From NCBI GenBank assembly GCA_026129405.1, contig JAHCID010000008.1:179446-243445 (forward strand): a stretch of DNA of 64,000 nt. Reading direction: 5' to 3'. How positions within the stretch are numbered: the first letter of the stretch is position 1; each line of letters begins with the position of its first letter. Both the position numbers and the translations under genes were made by a program. The notes below the pieces were generated by a model. The model had not been told where the DNA came from. It saw nothing but the letters and a program-made list of their open reading frames with translations, and did no database searches. The DNA comes from a bacterium. Its GTDB lineage: Bacteria > Desulfobacterota > Binatia > DP-6. Of this stretch, positions 42,212 through 50,839 are shown one piece after another.

Positions 42212-42478
42212 ATGAACGAGGTTGGATCACCGAACGCGGTGGCGCTCGCCATCCGGACGATGGGCGGCATCACGCAGGCGATCGTGAAGACGGGGATCAG
42301 CGAGGCCACCTGGCACCGCTGGCGGCGCGCTGGGCGGATCGCGGATCCCGAAGCGGTCTTCCTCGTCGAGGACTTGACCGGCATTCCCGGCCGGCAGCTC
42401 GCCGGGATGCGAGTGGTTCAGGGCGGCGCGCCGACGCCCAAAAGGGGGAAGCGCGGCGCTTCCCAGAACTCGCCGTAG
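42212..42478 (+). CDS. Phage HTH regulator (Cro/YdaS-like)
   Basis: An 88-residue protein: VALAIRTMGGITQAIVKTGISEATWHRWRRAGRIADPEAVFLVEDLTGIP, the helix-turn-helix pattern of YdaS/Cro-like phage regulators. The last few codons lie across the right edge of the element, on the complement of the PadR fragment, so its natural C-terminus may differ. Confidence 0.75.
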   Translation: MNEVGSPNAVALAIRTMGGITQAIVKTGISEATWHRWRRAGRIADPEAVFLVEDLTGIPGRQLAGMRVVQGGAPTPKRGKRGASQNSP

Positions 42479-42576
42479 AGGGCGTCGAACTCGGACTTCA
42501 GCTGATACCCGTGGATGCCGTCGCTGCGCGCCGAGATCAGGCCAAGGACCGCGTACTGCACCGCATCGGTCGCCAT
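42421..42576 (-). pseudogene. PadR-family regulator, 5' fragment cut at the element's right edge
   Basis: From the ATG at 42576 the frame reads ATDAVQYAVLGLISARSDG, then IHGYQLKSEFDALYGEFW. This is the start of a PadR winged helix, whose next block is normally (E)LNYGQ.YR.L. Here it continues as EAPRFPLLGVGAPP and stops. The remaining ~140 residues are absent. PadR genes typically precede an ABC exporter ATPase, as at 48308-48877; the nearest candidate is the ATPase at the other edge of the element. Confidence 0.75.
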
Positions 42577-42708
42577 GCATGCCCCCCTCTCTGCATTCGG
42601 CCGGGATGCTCGGCATTCCCACGGAAGTCATATCTGCGTCAACGTTGCGGCGGGGGCGGCGGATATTTTGTTATGCGCGGGGCATATAGTGCGCGCGCCG
42701 GGCGCGGA

Positions 42709-44236
42709 TCAGGACGCTGCGGCCGCGAGCCCGGAGCCGTCGTCCCGGCGCGCCGCCGCCAGCGGCACGAGGATCGCCAGCAGCTCGCTCCACTTGGTCG
42801 GCTTGGCGACGTAGTGGTCCATGCCCGCGCCGAGGCAGCGCTCGCGGTCCTCCGGCATCGCGTGGGCGGTGAGCGCGACGATCGGGACGTGGCCGCCGCC
42901 GGCGTGCTCGCGGACGCGGATCGCGGCGGTGGCCGAGAGGCCGTCCACCTCGGGCATCTGCACGTCCATCAGGACGACGTCGTACGGCGCCCGGCCGAGG
43001 GCCTCGACGGCCTCGCGGCCGTTGCCGACGGCGTCGACGCGGCAGCCCCAGCGCCGCAGCATCGCCAGCGCGACCTGCTGGTTCACGGGATTGTCCTCCG
43101 CGAGGAGGACGCGGAGGCCGAGCGGCGTCGCCGCGTCCGCGGCGGCGGCGCTCGGGGCGGCCGGGCGCGGCGCCGGCTCGGGCCGCGCGACGACGGCCGT
43201 CAGCGCCTTCAGGAGGTGCGGCTGGCGGACGGGCTTCGTCAGCGCCGCGGCGAAGCCCATCGCGCGCGCCTCGGCGGAGAGACACTGGCCCATCGACGCC
43301 AGCAGCACGACGGGCAGGTCGGCGAAGCGTGGGTCGCAGCGGATCGCGCGCATGGTCTGCTCGCCGTCGATGTCGGGCATCTGCATGTCGAGGAGGACGA
43401 GCCCATAGGGCTCGGCGGCCTCGCGCAGCGCCTGCAGCGCGGCGCTGCCCGAGTCGACGGCGTCGACCTGGGCGCCCCAGGCGCGGCAGTGGCCCTGGAG
43501 CACACGGCGGTTGGTCTCGTTGTCGTCGACCACGAGGACGCGCAGGCCCGCGAGCGCCACGGCCGGCGGCGGCGGCGCGATCGCCGGCTGCGGCTTTTTC
43601 GCGAGCGTCAGCTCGACGTGGAAGGTGCTGCCGGCGCCGGGCGTGCTGGTGACGTCCATCGTGCCGCCCATCAGCTCGGCGAGCTGACGGCTGATCATGA
43701 GGCCGAGGCCGGTGCCGCCGTAGCGGCGGGTCATGCTGCCGTCGGCTTGCGTGAAGCTCTCGAAGATCATCGCCTGGCGGTCGGGCGGGATGCCGATGCC
43801 GGTGTCGCGCACCGAGAGCCGCAGGCGCAGCGCCTCCCGCGTCTCCTCGAGCACCTCGGCCGCCAGCACGACCTCGCCTTCGTGCGTGAACTTGACCGCG
43901 TTGCCGCCGAGGTTGGTGAGAATCTGCCGCAGGCGTCCCGGATCGCCGCGCAGGTGGATGGACGTCCCCGCGGGAAGGTCGCAGGCGAGCTCCAGTCCCT
44001 TGCGCGCGGCGCCGGCGCCGAGCAGGCCGGCTACCTCCTCCATGACGGTGCGGAGGTCGAAGTCGACGGTCTCGAGCGCGATCTTGCCGGCCTCGATCTT
44101 CGAGAAGTCGAGGATGTCGTTGATGACGGTGAGCAGCGCGTCGGCGCTGCTCGCGATCGTGCGCGCGCAGTCGCGTTGCTCCGTCGGCGAGCTCCATGTC
44201 GAGCAGCAGCTCGGTCGTGCCGATGATGCCGTTCAT
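42709..44236 (-). pseudogene. Hybrid sensor histidine kinase, 5'-truncated and frameshifted
   Basis: Starts at an ATG overlapping the RedB-like stop (TGATG) with MNGIIGTTELLLDME, the part of the HisKA dimerisation domain that normally follows the H-box SHEIRTP; the phospho-acceptor His is missing. One extra base near 44181-44182 shifts the frame; downstream the correct frame gives RTIASSADALLTVINDILDF, then HATPase_c (NLGGNAVKFTHEGEV, VRDTGIGIPPD, GGTGLGLMISRQLAELMGG) and two receivers (VLLDMQMPDIDG, VVLMDVQMPEVDG). Intact relatives have sensor and H-box regions upstream. As it stands it cannot autophosphorylate on His. Confidence 0.75.
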
Positions 44237-44846
44237 CAGACGGGCGCGTGCAGCGGCGTCGCCGTCGGCGACGCGAGCCGCGCGGCCAGCGTCGCGCGGG
44301 CGGGACGGTCGCTCGCATGGCCGCGCGCGGGGGTGAGGCCGCCGCAGAAGCGCAGCGCGCCGGCTGCGTCGTACACGAGCACCTGCCCGGACGTCTGCGC
44401 GCCGAAGCGCCGCGCCTCGGCGCCGTCGACGTCCTGCACGACCGTGACGCCCGGGATCGTGGCGGCGCGGGCGCGCAGCGCGTCCGACGTCCAGCCGTCG
44501 GGCGGCGTCGCCGCCGCGAGCGCGACTACGAACGCGTGCGGCGGGCGCGGGAGACGCGCCAGGAGATCCTCGAGCTCGTCGAGCGTGGTGCGCGTACATG
44601 GGCACCCCGGATGCGCGAGCAGGACCAGCGTGGCGCGGGCCGGATCGCGCGTCAGGCGCGATGCGGCCGGCCAGGCGGCGGGCGCCGTCGCCGGCGCACC
44701 GGGGACGAACGCGTGCTCCCAGAGACGGACGTGGTGCCCCAGGCGACGGCGGCGAGCCAGATCGCGCCGGCGACGGTCCAGCCCAGCGCCTGCGCGGCGC
44801 GACGCCATGGCGAATCGCGAAGCACGTGGAGCGCGGACAGCAACAA
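44236..44846 (-). pseudogene. RedB-like membrane-anchored thioredoxin-fold protein, frameshifted
   Basis: The N-terminus encodes an anchor helix (ALGWTVAGAIWLAAVAWG) in one frame and the rest in another: HHVRLWEHAFVPGAP, then the thioredoxin-like domain VLLAHPGCPCTRTTLDELEDLL, VVQDVDGAEARRFGAQTSGQVLVYDAAGALRFCGGLTPARGHA. Restoring one G near 44735 joins AVAWG to HHVRLWEH. The redox motif is GCPCT. Relatives annotated RedB usually continue a few residues past ...PLHAPV, so the 3' end may also be affected. Start is a rare TTG at 44846 or a GTG at 44825. Confidence 0.65.
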
Positions 44847-45009
44847 GCGTGCCCCACGCGCCGCGCATGATCCGGGCTGTCCTCAGCCAGGCCCCCGTGC
44901 CGGCGGCGTCGGGACGCGCCGGCGTGGCGCGATCGGACGGGCCGCGAGACGCCGGCGTCCGCGCGCCGTTCGAGATCGTACGGCGGCGGTGCGTTCGATG
45001 ACGCCGCGG

Positions 45010-47574
45010 TCACTCGTTGCGCAGGGCCGCCGGTACCGACAGCCGCGCCGCGCGCCAGGCCGGCAGCAGCGCCCCGGTGAGGCAGAGCAGCACCGTCAGC
45101 CCCGCTGCCATCGACGCGAACGCGGTCGGGAAGTGCAGGTCAAGGTCCCATCCGAGCAAGGCCGGGAACTGGATCTCCACCCAGAAGATGCCGAGCGCCA
45201 TCCCCGCCGCGACGGCGAGCAGCAGCCCGAGCAGGCCGATCGCCAGCCCCTCCAGCACGACCATCGCGAACAGGCGCGAGCGCCTGAGGCCCACCGCGCG
45301 CATCATCCCGAACTCGCGCGTGCGCTCGAGGACGCCGCTGGCGAGCGTGTCGCCCAGGCCGATCAGGACGAGCAGCAGGGTCACCGCCTCCATCAGGTAG
45401 AGGAAGCTGAAGGCCTGGCGCACCTGGCCGGTGAAGTGGCCGACGAGCTGGGCCAGCGTGCGCACCTGGAGGCGGTACTCGGGCCCGATGCGGCGGGCGA
45501 TCTCGGCGGCGACGCCGTCGCGGTCGGCGCCGGGCTGGACGACGATGCGCGCCCACCGCACCTGCGGGTCGTTCCAGGCGCGTTTGAAGAGCTCGCGGCT
45601 CATGATGACGGCGACCGTCGGCTCGGTGGCGGTGATGCCGAGGACCGGCAGTCTCTGGAGGCCGTGCGGGGAGGGCAGCTCCAGCGCGTCGCCGACCGCC
45701 GTCTTGAACTGCTGCGCGAAGGTGCTCGACACGAGCAACGCCTTGCCCTCGGCGACGCGGTCGAGCGCGCCGGCGAGGGCGCCGTCCTCGAGGCGCCAAT
45801 GGCAGACCTTCGGGTTCACGAAGCTCGACGGGTCGTGCGCGACCAGCACGGGCATGCCGCCGCGGTAGCCGATCGTCTGGCGCTGCTCGCCGGAGACCAG
45901 CTCGACGCCGGGCAGATCGGTGAGGTCGGCGAGGAGCCCCTCGGAGAGCGGCGCGCTCATCCAGCCTTCGCTCTCGAACGCCGACGTGACGTAGAGGTCC
46001 GCCTTGAACATCGACGTCAGCTGCGCCTCGAGCGTGCGCTCGAAGCTCCACGCGACGATGCCGAACATGAGGATCGCGCCGAGGCCGACGCCGAGCGTCG
46101 CCACCGTCAGCGCGGCGCGGCGCGACTGCTCGCGCAGGTGGCCGGCCGCGAGGCGGCCCGTCGGCCCGAACAGCCGCTGCCAGAGGCTCGACACGACGCC
46201 GCTGCTGCCGCGCACGAGCGGCCACGCGCCGGCGCAGCCGAGGATGGCGAGGAGCGCGGTCGTCACGTTGCCCAGCTCGGCCTGCTCGGTTCGGCGCTGG
46301 AAGAGGATCAGGCCGGCGGCGAGCCCGATCATCCCGAGCCAGAGGACGAGCCGCGGCGGGCGCAGCGCGGTCGGGACGTCGCGCCCGCGCAGCGTCAGCG
46401 CGGCGACCGGCTGCTTGCTCGCGAGCCGCAGCGCCGGCCCGAGTGCGGCCAGCAGCGCCGCACCGAGGCCGACGGCGAGGCCGACCAGGACGGCCGACGG
46501 GTACATCGCCGGCGGCGTGATCGGCACGGGCAGGCGGTACTGGAGCGCGGCGAGCTTCGCCGTCAACGGAAAGCCGAACTTGCCGATCGCGAGCCCGAGC
46601 GGCACGCCCACGGCCGTGCCGAGGAGCCCCAGGATGAGGCTCTCCTTCAGGAGCTCACTCGCGACCACCCAACGCCGCAGCCCGACGGCGCGCAGGAGCC
46701 CGACCTCCCAGGTGCGGGCCTCGAAGATCGCGCCGAGACGGCTGTAGCAGATGACGAAGCCGGCCACGACGGCGAGCAGGGCGAACGCCGTCAGCATCGC
46801 CTGGAAGCCGGCGACCGTCTTGCGGATCACCGCCTTGCGGATCGCCGGCTCCTCCACCGTGAGCCCGGGCGGCAGCGCCGCCGCCACCGCGGCCTTCACC
46901 GCCTCCTCATGGCCCGGCTGCACGAGGAGGTCGATCTGCGTCACCTGGCCCGGCTCGGTGAACGCCGCCTGGGCCGCCTGGATGTCCATCACGACGAGAC
47001 GTCCGCCGAGCGTCGCCGCCAGCCCCTGCGCGTCGAGCAGCCCGCGGACGACGAACGGCATGACGCCCGTGGGCGTGACCAGGTCGAGGCGGCTTCCGGC
47101 CTGGAGCCCGCGGCGCTCGGCGAACTGGCGGCCGAGGATGATCGAGTCCTTCTGCGAGATGAAGACGAGGAGGTCGTCGACGACGTCGGCGTTGTCGCCG
47201 CGATGGTAGACGCGCACCGCGGCGTCGTTGGTGAGGTCGACGCCGTGCACGGTGAGGATCTCGCCGGTGCCGTCGTCGGGGAAGGCGATCGAGCGCACCA
47301 GGGGGACGGCGAGCGTGACGCCGGGGATCGCTTCCACCGTCTTCACGGTGTCTTCGTCGAAGGTGAGGTTCTCGCCGGCGCGAATGGTGAGCGCGGCGCG
47401 GCCGGCCATGCCGTCGACGGTGTCGAGGAAGGCGTCGAGGACGGCGAGGTTCATGAGCCGCGTGGCGACGACCAGCGCGACCCCGAGCGCGACGGCGAGG
47501 ATCGACAGCACCATCCGCCCGAGCCCGGCCCGCACGTGCAGCCAGGCGCGCCGGAACGACAGGAGGGCGATCAC
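45010..47574 (-). CDS. FtsX/MacB-type ABC exporter permease
   Basis: An 854-residue permease with duplicated FtsX units: N-terminal helix (GRMVLSILAVALGVALVVAT), periplasmic domain (GEILTVHGVDLTNDAAVRVY, ISQKDSIILGRQFAERRGL), helices at ~270-390, middle helices, second periplasmic domain and three terminal helices ending VPAALRNE. It is paralogous to the permease at 21832-24402. The GTG start overlaps the ATPase stop (GTGA). It should form an exporter with the ATPase encoded just upstream, controlled by the PadR regulator at the head of the operon. Confidence 0.92.
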   Translation of the reverse strand: MIALLSFRRAWLHVRAGLGRMVLSILAVALGVALVVATRLMNLAVLDAFLDTVDGMAGRAALTIRAGENLTFDEDTVKTVEAIPGVTLAVPLVRSIAFPDDGTGEILTVHGVDLTNDAAVRVYHRGDNADVVDDLLVFISQKDSIILGRQFAERRGLQAGSRLDLVTPTGVMPFVVRGLLDAQGLAATLGGRLVVMDIQAAQAAFTEPGQVTQIDLLVQPGHEEAVKAAVAAALPPGLTVEEPAIRKAVIRKTVAGFQAMLTAFALLAVVAGFVICYSRLGAIFEARTWEVGLLRAVGLRRWVVASELLKESLILGLLGTAVGVPLGLAIGKFGFPLTAKLAALQYRLPVPITPPAMYPSAVLVGLAVGLGAALLAALGPALRLASKQPVAALTLRGRDVPTALRPPRLVLWLGMIGLAAGLILFQRRTEQAELGNVTTALLAILGCAGAWPLVRGSSGVVSSLWQRLFGPTGRLAAGHLREQSRRAALTVATLGVGLGAILMFGIVAWSFERTLEAQLTSMFKADLYVTSAFESEGWMSAPLSEGLLADLTDLPGVELVSGEQRQTIGYRGGMPVLVAHDPSSFVNPKVCHWRLEDGALAGALDRVAEGKALLVSSTFAQQFKTAVGDALELPSPHGLQRLPVLGITATEPTVAVIMSRELFKRAWNDPQVRWARIVVQPGADRDGVAAEIARRIGPEYRLQVRTLAQLVGHFTGQVRQAFSFLYLMEAVTLLLVLIGLGDTLASGVLERTREFGMMRAVGLRRSRLFAMVVLEGLAIGLLGLLLAVAAGMALGIFWVEIQFPALLGWDLDLHFPTAFASMAAGLTVLLCLTGALLPAWRAARLSVPAALRNE

Positions 47575-48311
47575 GACTCCGACGCCTCGTCGTCGCCGGC
47601 GGCCGGTGTGATCCGGTCGCGCGGCGGGGTACGCACGTCGCGCAGGATGCGGCCGTCGCGCAGCTCGAGCGTGCGGTCGCCGTAGGTGGCGGCGAAGACG
47701 TTGTGCGTCACCATGACCACGGTCACCTGGTCCGCCTCGTTGAGCGCACGCAGCAGGTCGAGGATGACGCGGCCCGTGTGCGAGTCGAGGTTGCCGGTCG
47801 GCTCGTCGGCGAGGAGCAGGGCGGGGCCGGGGGCGATGGCGCGCGCGATCGCCACGCGCTGCTGCTCGCCGCCCGACAGCTCGGCCGGATAGCGGCGCTC
47901 GCGGCCGCTCACCTCGCAGCGCTCGAGCGCCTCGGCGGCGCGCCGCTTCACCTCGGCACGCGAGTGGCCGGCGAACTCGAGCGGCCAGCATACGTTCTCC
48001 TCGACCGAGAGGGCCGGGATCAGGTTGAAGCCCTGGAAGATGAAGCCGACGCGGTGCAGGCGCAGGTCGGACAGCTCGGCGTCGGAGAGGGTGGCGAGGT
48101 CGCGGCCGTCGAGGACGACCTGGCCCGCGTCCGGGGTGTCGAGCCCGGCGAGCAGGTTGAGGAGCGTCGTCTTTCCCGAGCCGCTCGGACCCATGAGGGA
48201 GACGAACTCGCCGCGGGCGATCGTGAGGTCGAGACCGTCGAGGGCCGTGAAGGCCTGACGTCCGCTGCCGTAGCGCTTGCGGACGCCGCGAGCCACGATC
48301 AGGTCGCTCAT
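47571..48311 (-). CDS. ABC exporter ATPase, LolD/MacB type
   Basis: A 246-residue ATPase: Walker [11 protein letters not shown]-loop [18 protein letters not shown], signature [15 protein letters not shown], Walker [18 protein letters not shown]-loop VMVTHN. Start ATG overlaps the PadR stop (ATGA) and its stop overlaps the permease start, so the three genes are one translationally coupled operon. Confidence 0.95.
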   Translation of the reverse strand: MSDLIVARGVRKRYGSGRQAFTALDGLDLTIARGEFVSLMGPSGSGKTTLLNLLAGLDTPDAGQVVLDGRDLATLSDAELSDLRLHRVGFIFQGFNLIPALSVEENVCWPLEFAGHSRAEVKRRAAEALERCEVSGRERRYPAELSGGEQQRVAIARAIAPGPALLLADEPTGNLDSHTGRVILDLLRALNEADQVTVVMVTHNVFAATYGDRTLELRDGRILRDVRTPPRDRITPAAGDDEASES

Positions 48312-48877
48312 CGCTTCCTCCCCGCACCGCCCTTCGGCGTCGCCGGCGGCGGCCGCTCGGCGAGGTCGCGGCGGTACTCGTCCAGGAACTCCAGCTCGGC
48401 CGTCACCTGCTTGATGCGACGGAGCAGCAGCGCCGCGGCTGCGCGATGGCCGTCGGGGTCGCCGTTCTTGCGCGAGTCGGCGAGCGAGTCCTCGCGGGCG
48501 CGGGTGAGCGTCTTGCCGAGGAGCCACAGCTCTTCCTGCCGCCGGTCGAGGAGGCGATCGCGTTGCTCCGGACCCAGGAGGTGCGCGAACAGGAGCCACG
48601 AATCGAGCTCCTGCTCGGTGGTGTCCGGCTGGGCCAGCCAGTGGTCGAACTCGTCGCGGCCGGGCGTGGTGATGACGTACGGGATGCGGCGCGCGTCGGC
48701 GTCGGGCGGGTTGACCCCCTGCTCGAGGAGACCGGCGTCCACCAGCTTACCGAGCTCGCGGTAGAAGTTGCCCGGGTTGGTCTGGGCCCCCGACCGAGCA
48801 CGGTACTCCGAGACCAGCTCGTAGCCGTGGCGTGCCTTTCCGTCGCGCAGGAGGCCCAGGATCAAGTGGTAGAACAT
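48308..48877 (-). CDS. PadR-family transcriptional regulator
   Basis: A 189-residue protein: winged helix FYHLILGLLRDGKARHGYELVSEYRARSG...NPGNFYRELGKLVDAGLLEQ (residues 1-55), wing RIPYVITTPGRDEFDHWL and a C-terminal dimerisation domain (Vir_Act_alpha_C type, ~95-175). It begins the exporter operon. Upstream, TTGACC (about 48921-48916) and TACTCT (48897-48892) on the minus strand, 18 bases apart, form a plausible promoter; PadR proteins commonly repress their own exporter operons. Confidence 0.9.
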   Translation of the reverse strand: MFYHLILGLLRDGKARHGYELVSEYRARSGAQTNPGNFYRELGKLVDAGLLEQGVNPPDADARRIPYVITTPGRDEFDHWLAQPDTTEQELDSWLLFAHLLGPEQRDRLLDRRQEELWLLGKTLTRAREDSLADSRKNGDPDGHRAAAALLLRRIKQVTAELEFLDEYRRDLAERPPPATPKGGAGRKR

Positions 48878-49098
48878 CCGCCCGTCGCGCGAGAGTAAAA
48901 CGCGGGTTCCCTCGGGGTCAAGGTTGCGCGCAGCCGCGCACGATCGCGCACCGTCGGGCTCCGACCGCCGGACGATCCGCCCTACGGTAGCTACTAGCTT
49001 CCTTGAATCCATACCTGCTTCAGTGCATGGAGGGTATTGCCGCCGGCGTCCTCCGGGCGTATCGGCCGCGCAGAACGACCCAACCAGGAGGTGCCGCC

Positions 49099-49530
49099 AT
49101 GCTGTACGGGGGCGTGGATGTCTCGGGGCTGTTCCACCGCGTGATGGGCGCGGGACGCGGGCGGCGGCGGATCGTCCCCTGGCCGGCGCCGCGTCCGGCG
49201 TCGTCCGCCGCGGCATCGTCCGATCCGGACGAGGTGCGCGCACCGCGCTCGTGTGCACCGACCGCACTGCGCGGCGTCCCGCCGGAGCAACGCCTGATGC
49301 TCGCCGTCCTCGAGGACGCGCTCACCATCCTCACGGCCGGCCCGCGCCGAACCACGAGCGGGCGGCTGTTCTGGGACACCCGCAGCTGGATCCTGGACGA
49401 CGACCATGCGTGGCCGTTCTCGTTCCTGAACGTCTGCGACGCGCTCGACATCGATCCGATCCGCCTGCGCCGCCGGCTCGCGGCGCACGGCGCGGCGATG
49501 GTCGTGGGCCGGCCCGAGGTGACGCGATGA
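49099..49530 (+). CDS. Conserved hypothetical protein coupled to Crp/Fnr gene
   Basis: A 143-residue protein with a strong AGGAGGTG ribosome site before the ATG. The N-terminus is low-complexity; the C-terminal ~80 residues (QRLMLAVLEDALTIL, LFWDTRSWILDDDHAWPFSFLNVCDALDIDPIRLRRRL) form a small helical domain seen in deltaproteobacterial hypothetical proteins, with an HTH-like final part. The stop overlaps the Crp/Fnr ATG (ATGA). Possibly a DNA-binding partner or regulator; function unknown. Confidence 0.7.
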   Translation: MLYGGVDVSGLFHRVMGAGRGRRRIVPWPAPRPASSAAASSDPDEVRAPRSCAPTALRGVPPEQRLMLAVLEDALTILTAGPRRTTSGRLFWDTRSWILDDDHAWPFSFLNVCDALDIDPIRLRRRLAAHGAAMVVGRPEVTR

Positions 49531-50252
49531 TCGGGGCGGACGGGCTGTCCGCCGTCCAGGTCACGTATCGCGCGTGGCTGCGCCAGACCGCGCGCGACGC
49601 CGGGCTCACGACCGCCGCCGTCGACACGATGGTGCAGCACGGGCAGATCGGCCACTGGCGGCGCGGCGATCTCGTGGCGAGCGGCGCGGCGGGGGCGGGG
49701 ACCGTGCACTTCGTCGTCAGCGGCGCCGTCCAGATCGTCTGTCTGGTGCCGGGGGGCGCCAGCGTCGCGGCGGAGATCGTACCGCCCGGACGCTGGTTCG
49801 GCGGCAGTTGGCTCGACGATCGCGCCGGCGGCTGCCGCTTCGTAGCGCGGGCGCACGTACCGGCCGTCGTCGCCCGGACCGGCCCGGAGCTGTGGCGGAC
49901 CATCGTCATGGCGCTGCCGCCCGAGAACGTCGTCCGCCTGCTCGCCTACTCGCAGGCGCGGGTGCGGCGGCTGCTGCTCGATCGCTGTCTGCTCCTGGCG
50001 CTGCCGCTGCGCGAGCGCCTCTACCACGTCCTCGGCACGCTCGCGGCCGACTTCGGTCGGCTCGAGCCGCGCGGCACGCGCATCGACCTGCCGCTCACGC
50101 ATGCGGACCTGGCCGCGCTGGTGGTGGCGACGCGAGCCAACGTGACGCGTGGGCTCGCGTCGCTCGAGCACGACGGACGCATCATCCGTGACGATGCCCG
50201 TGCGGTGGTGGTGTGCGGACCGCACGGCGACCAGGCGGCGGGCGCGGCCTGA
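49527..50252 (+). CDS. Crp/Fnr-family transcriptional regulator
   Basis: A 241-residue protein. N-terminal cyclic-nucleotide-binding-like beta-roll (HWRRGDLVASGAAGAGTVHFVVSGAVQIV, VPPGRWFGGSWL), long dimer helix (LLAYSQARVRRLLLDRCL) and C-terminal winged helix (LPLTHADLAALVVATRANVTRGLASLEHDGRII). No Fnr-type N-terminal cysteine cluster is seen and the cAMP-contacting residues are not conserved, so the effector is unknown. Start set by the ATGA overlap with the upstream gene. Confidence 0.9.
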   Translation: MIGADGLSAVQVTYRAWLRQTARDAGLTTAAVDTMVQHGQIGHWRRGDLVASGAAGAGTVHFVVSGAVQIVCLVPGGASVAAEIVPPGRWFGGSWLDDRAGGCRFVARAHVPAVVARTGPELWRTIVMALPPENVVRLLAYSQARVRRLLLDRCLLLALPLRERLYHVLGTLAADFGRLEPRGTRIDLPLTHADLAALVVATRANVTRGLASLEHDGRIIRDDARAVVVCGPHGDQAAGAA

Positions 50253-50839
50253 TCCCCCGGGCCGCGCCCGCCGCGTGACCTCGCCGCGGCGGTAGCCCGT
50301 GCCGGGCGCCGGGCCGCTCGCGCCCGGCGGCTCGCCGCGCGCGATCCGGCAACGCCGCGCGTGCGCGACGGCGCGTACGTCGCGACCACGTCGGCGACAC
50401 GTCGCGTGCCGACGCGTGCGGGCGGCGTGCGCGCGCCGGCACGAGTTCGGCGAACCGGTTCGCTTGCCGCGCGACGCGAGCGCGCGGCGCCAAGCGATCG
50501 ACGCAGGTGTCGTCGTGATCGAACCTGCGCATCGACGACGTGTCGACGCCGCCGAGCGCGCGCTGCGCAGCGCGTCGACTCGCGCCGGCAACTCTCGCGA
50601 CGCGTCATCGTCGGTGGTGAAAACCGCGCAACGTTTCGATCGCGAACGAGGTGTCATCGCAATCGAATTCGCGTGCGATGAGTCTTCGATCAGAAGCTGG
50701 AGAGAGTGGGATGCGATGAACGAGGAGCAAGATCACAGCACGACGAAATCTCGTTGACAGTCCGCGACGCAATGTGGTTCCAGTCCGCGCGACGATCGGT
50801 GTCCGTGGTCACATACGAGTTCGTGCAAGCGAGGGGGAT
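50253..50839. other. Intergenic region with terminator-like hairpin and secreted-operon leader
   Basis: About 590 bases without a convincing gene. A 9-bp perfect inverted repeat (GCCGGGCGC, 50301-50309; GCGCCCGGC, 50320-50328), 49 bases after the Crp/Fnr stop, may terminate that operon. Composition falls in GC toward the right, and TTGACA occurs at 50754-50759, but no good -10 lies 16-18 bases on. GAGGGGG directly before 50840 is the ribosome site for the cytochrome gene. The promoter is probably here but not resolved. Confidence 0.5.

Larger units (their letters stand above)
25988..42450. mobile_element. Defective prophage / phage-derived element (approximate bounds)
   Basis: Between an ABC ATPase with an abnormal N-terminus and a truncated PadR gene lie about 16.4 kb of small, mostly overlapping genes of phage character: lysis-like or tail-like trio, Rad50/Mre11 recombination pair, HNH protein, zinc-ribbon microproteins, toxin-antitoxin, tRNA, and divergent repressors. 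GGGGAAGC occurs at both edges (about 25988 and 42443) and may be a remnant of the junction. No integrase, large terminase, portal, capsid or tail gene is visible, so it is probably defective, a satellite, or only part of a phage. Bounds are inferred from the broken host genes. Confidence 0.65.

Noticed and set aside
42421-42576. PadR fragment read as the start of a PadR-ATPase fusion with the gene at 25287-26000
   Set aside because: The two frames happen to agree across the putative junction, but the PadR domain would be half a winged helix; chance agreement (one in three) is more likely.
44248-47685. 1145-residue open frame on the plus strand opposite the FtsX permease
   Set aside because: Shadow of the permease gene; His/Arg/Asp-rich composition typical of antisense frames in high-GC DNA.
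50754-50782. TTGACA as promoter of the secreted operon
   Set aside because: The -35 is perfect but no acceptable -10 lies at 16-18 bases, so the promoter remains unassigned.
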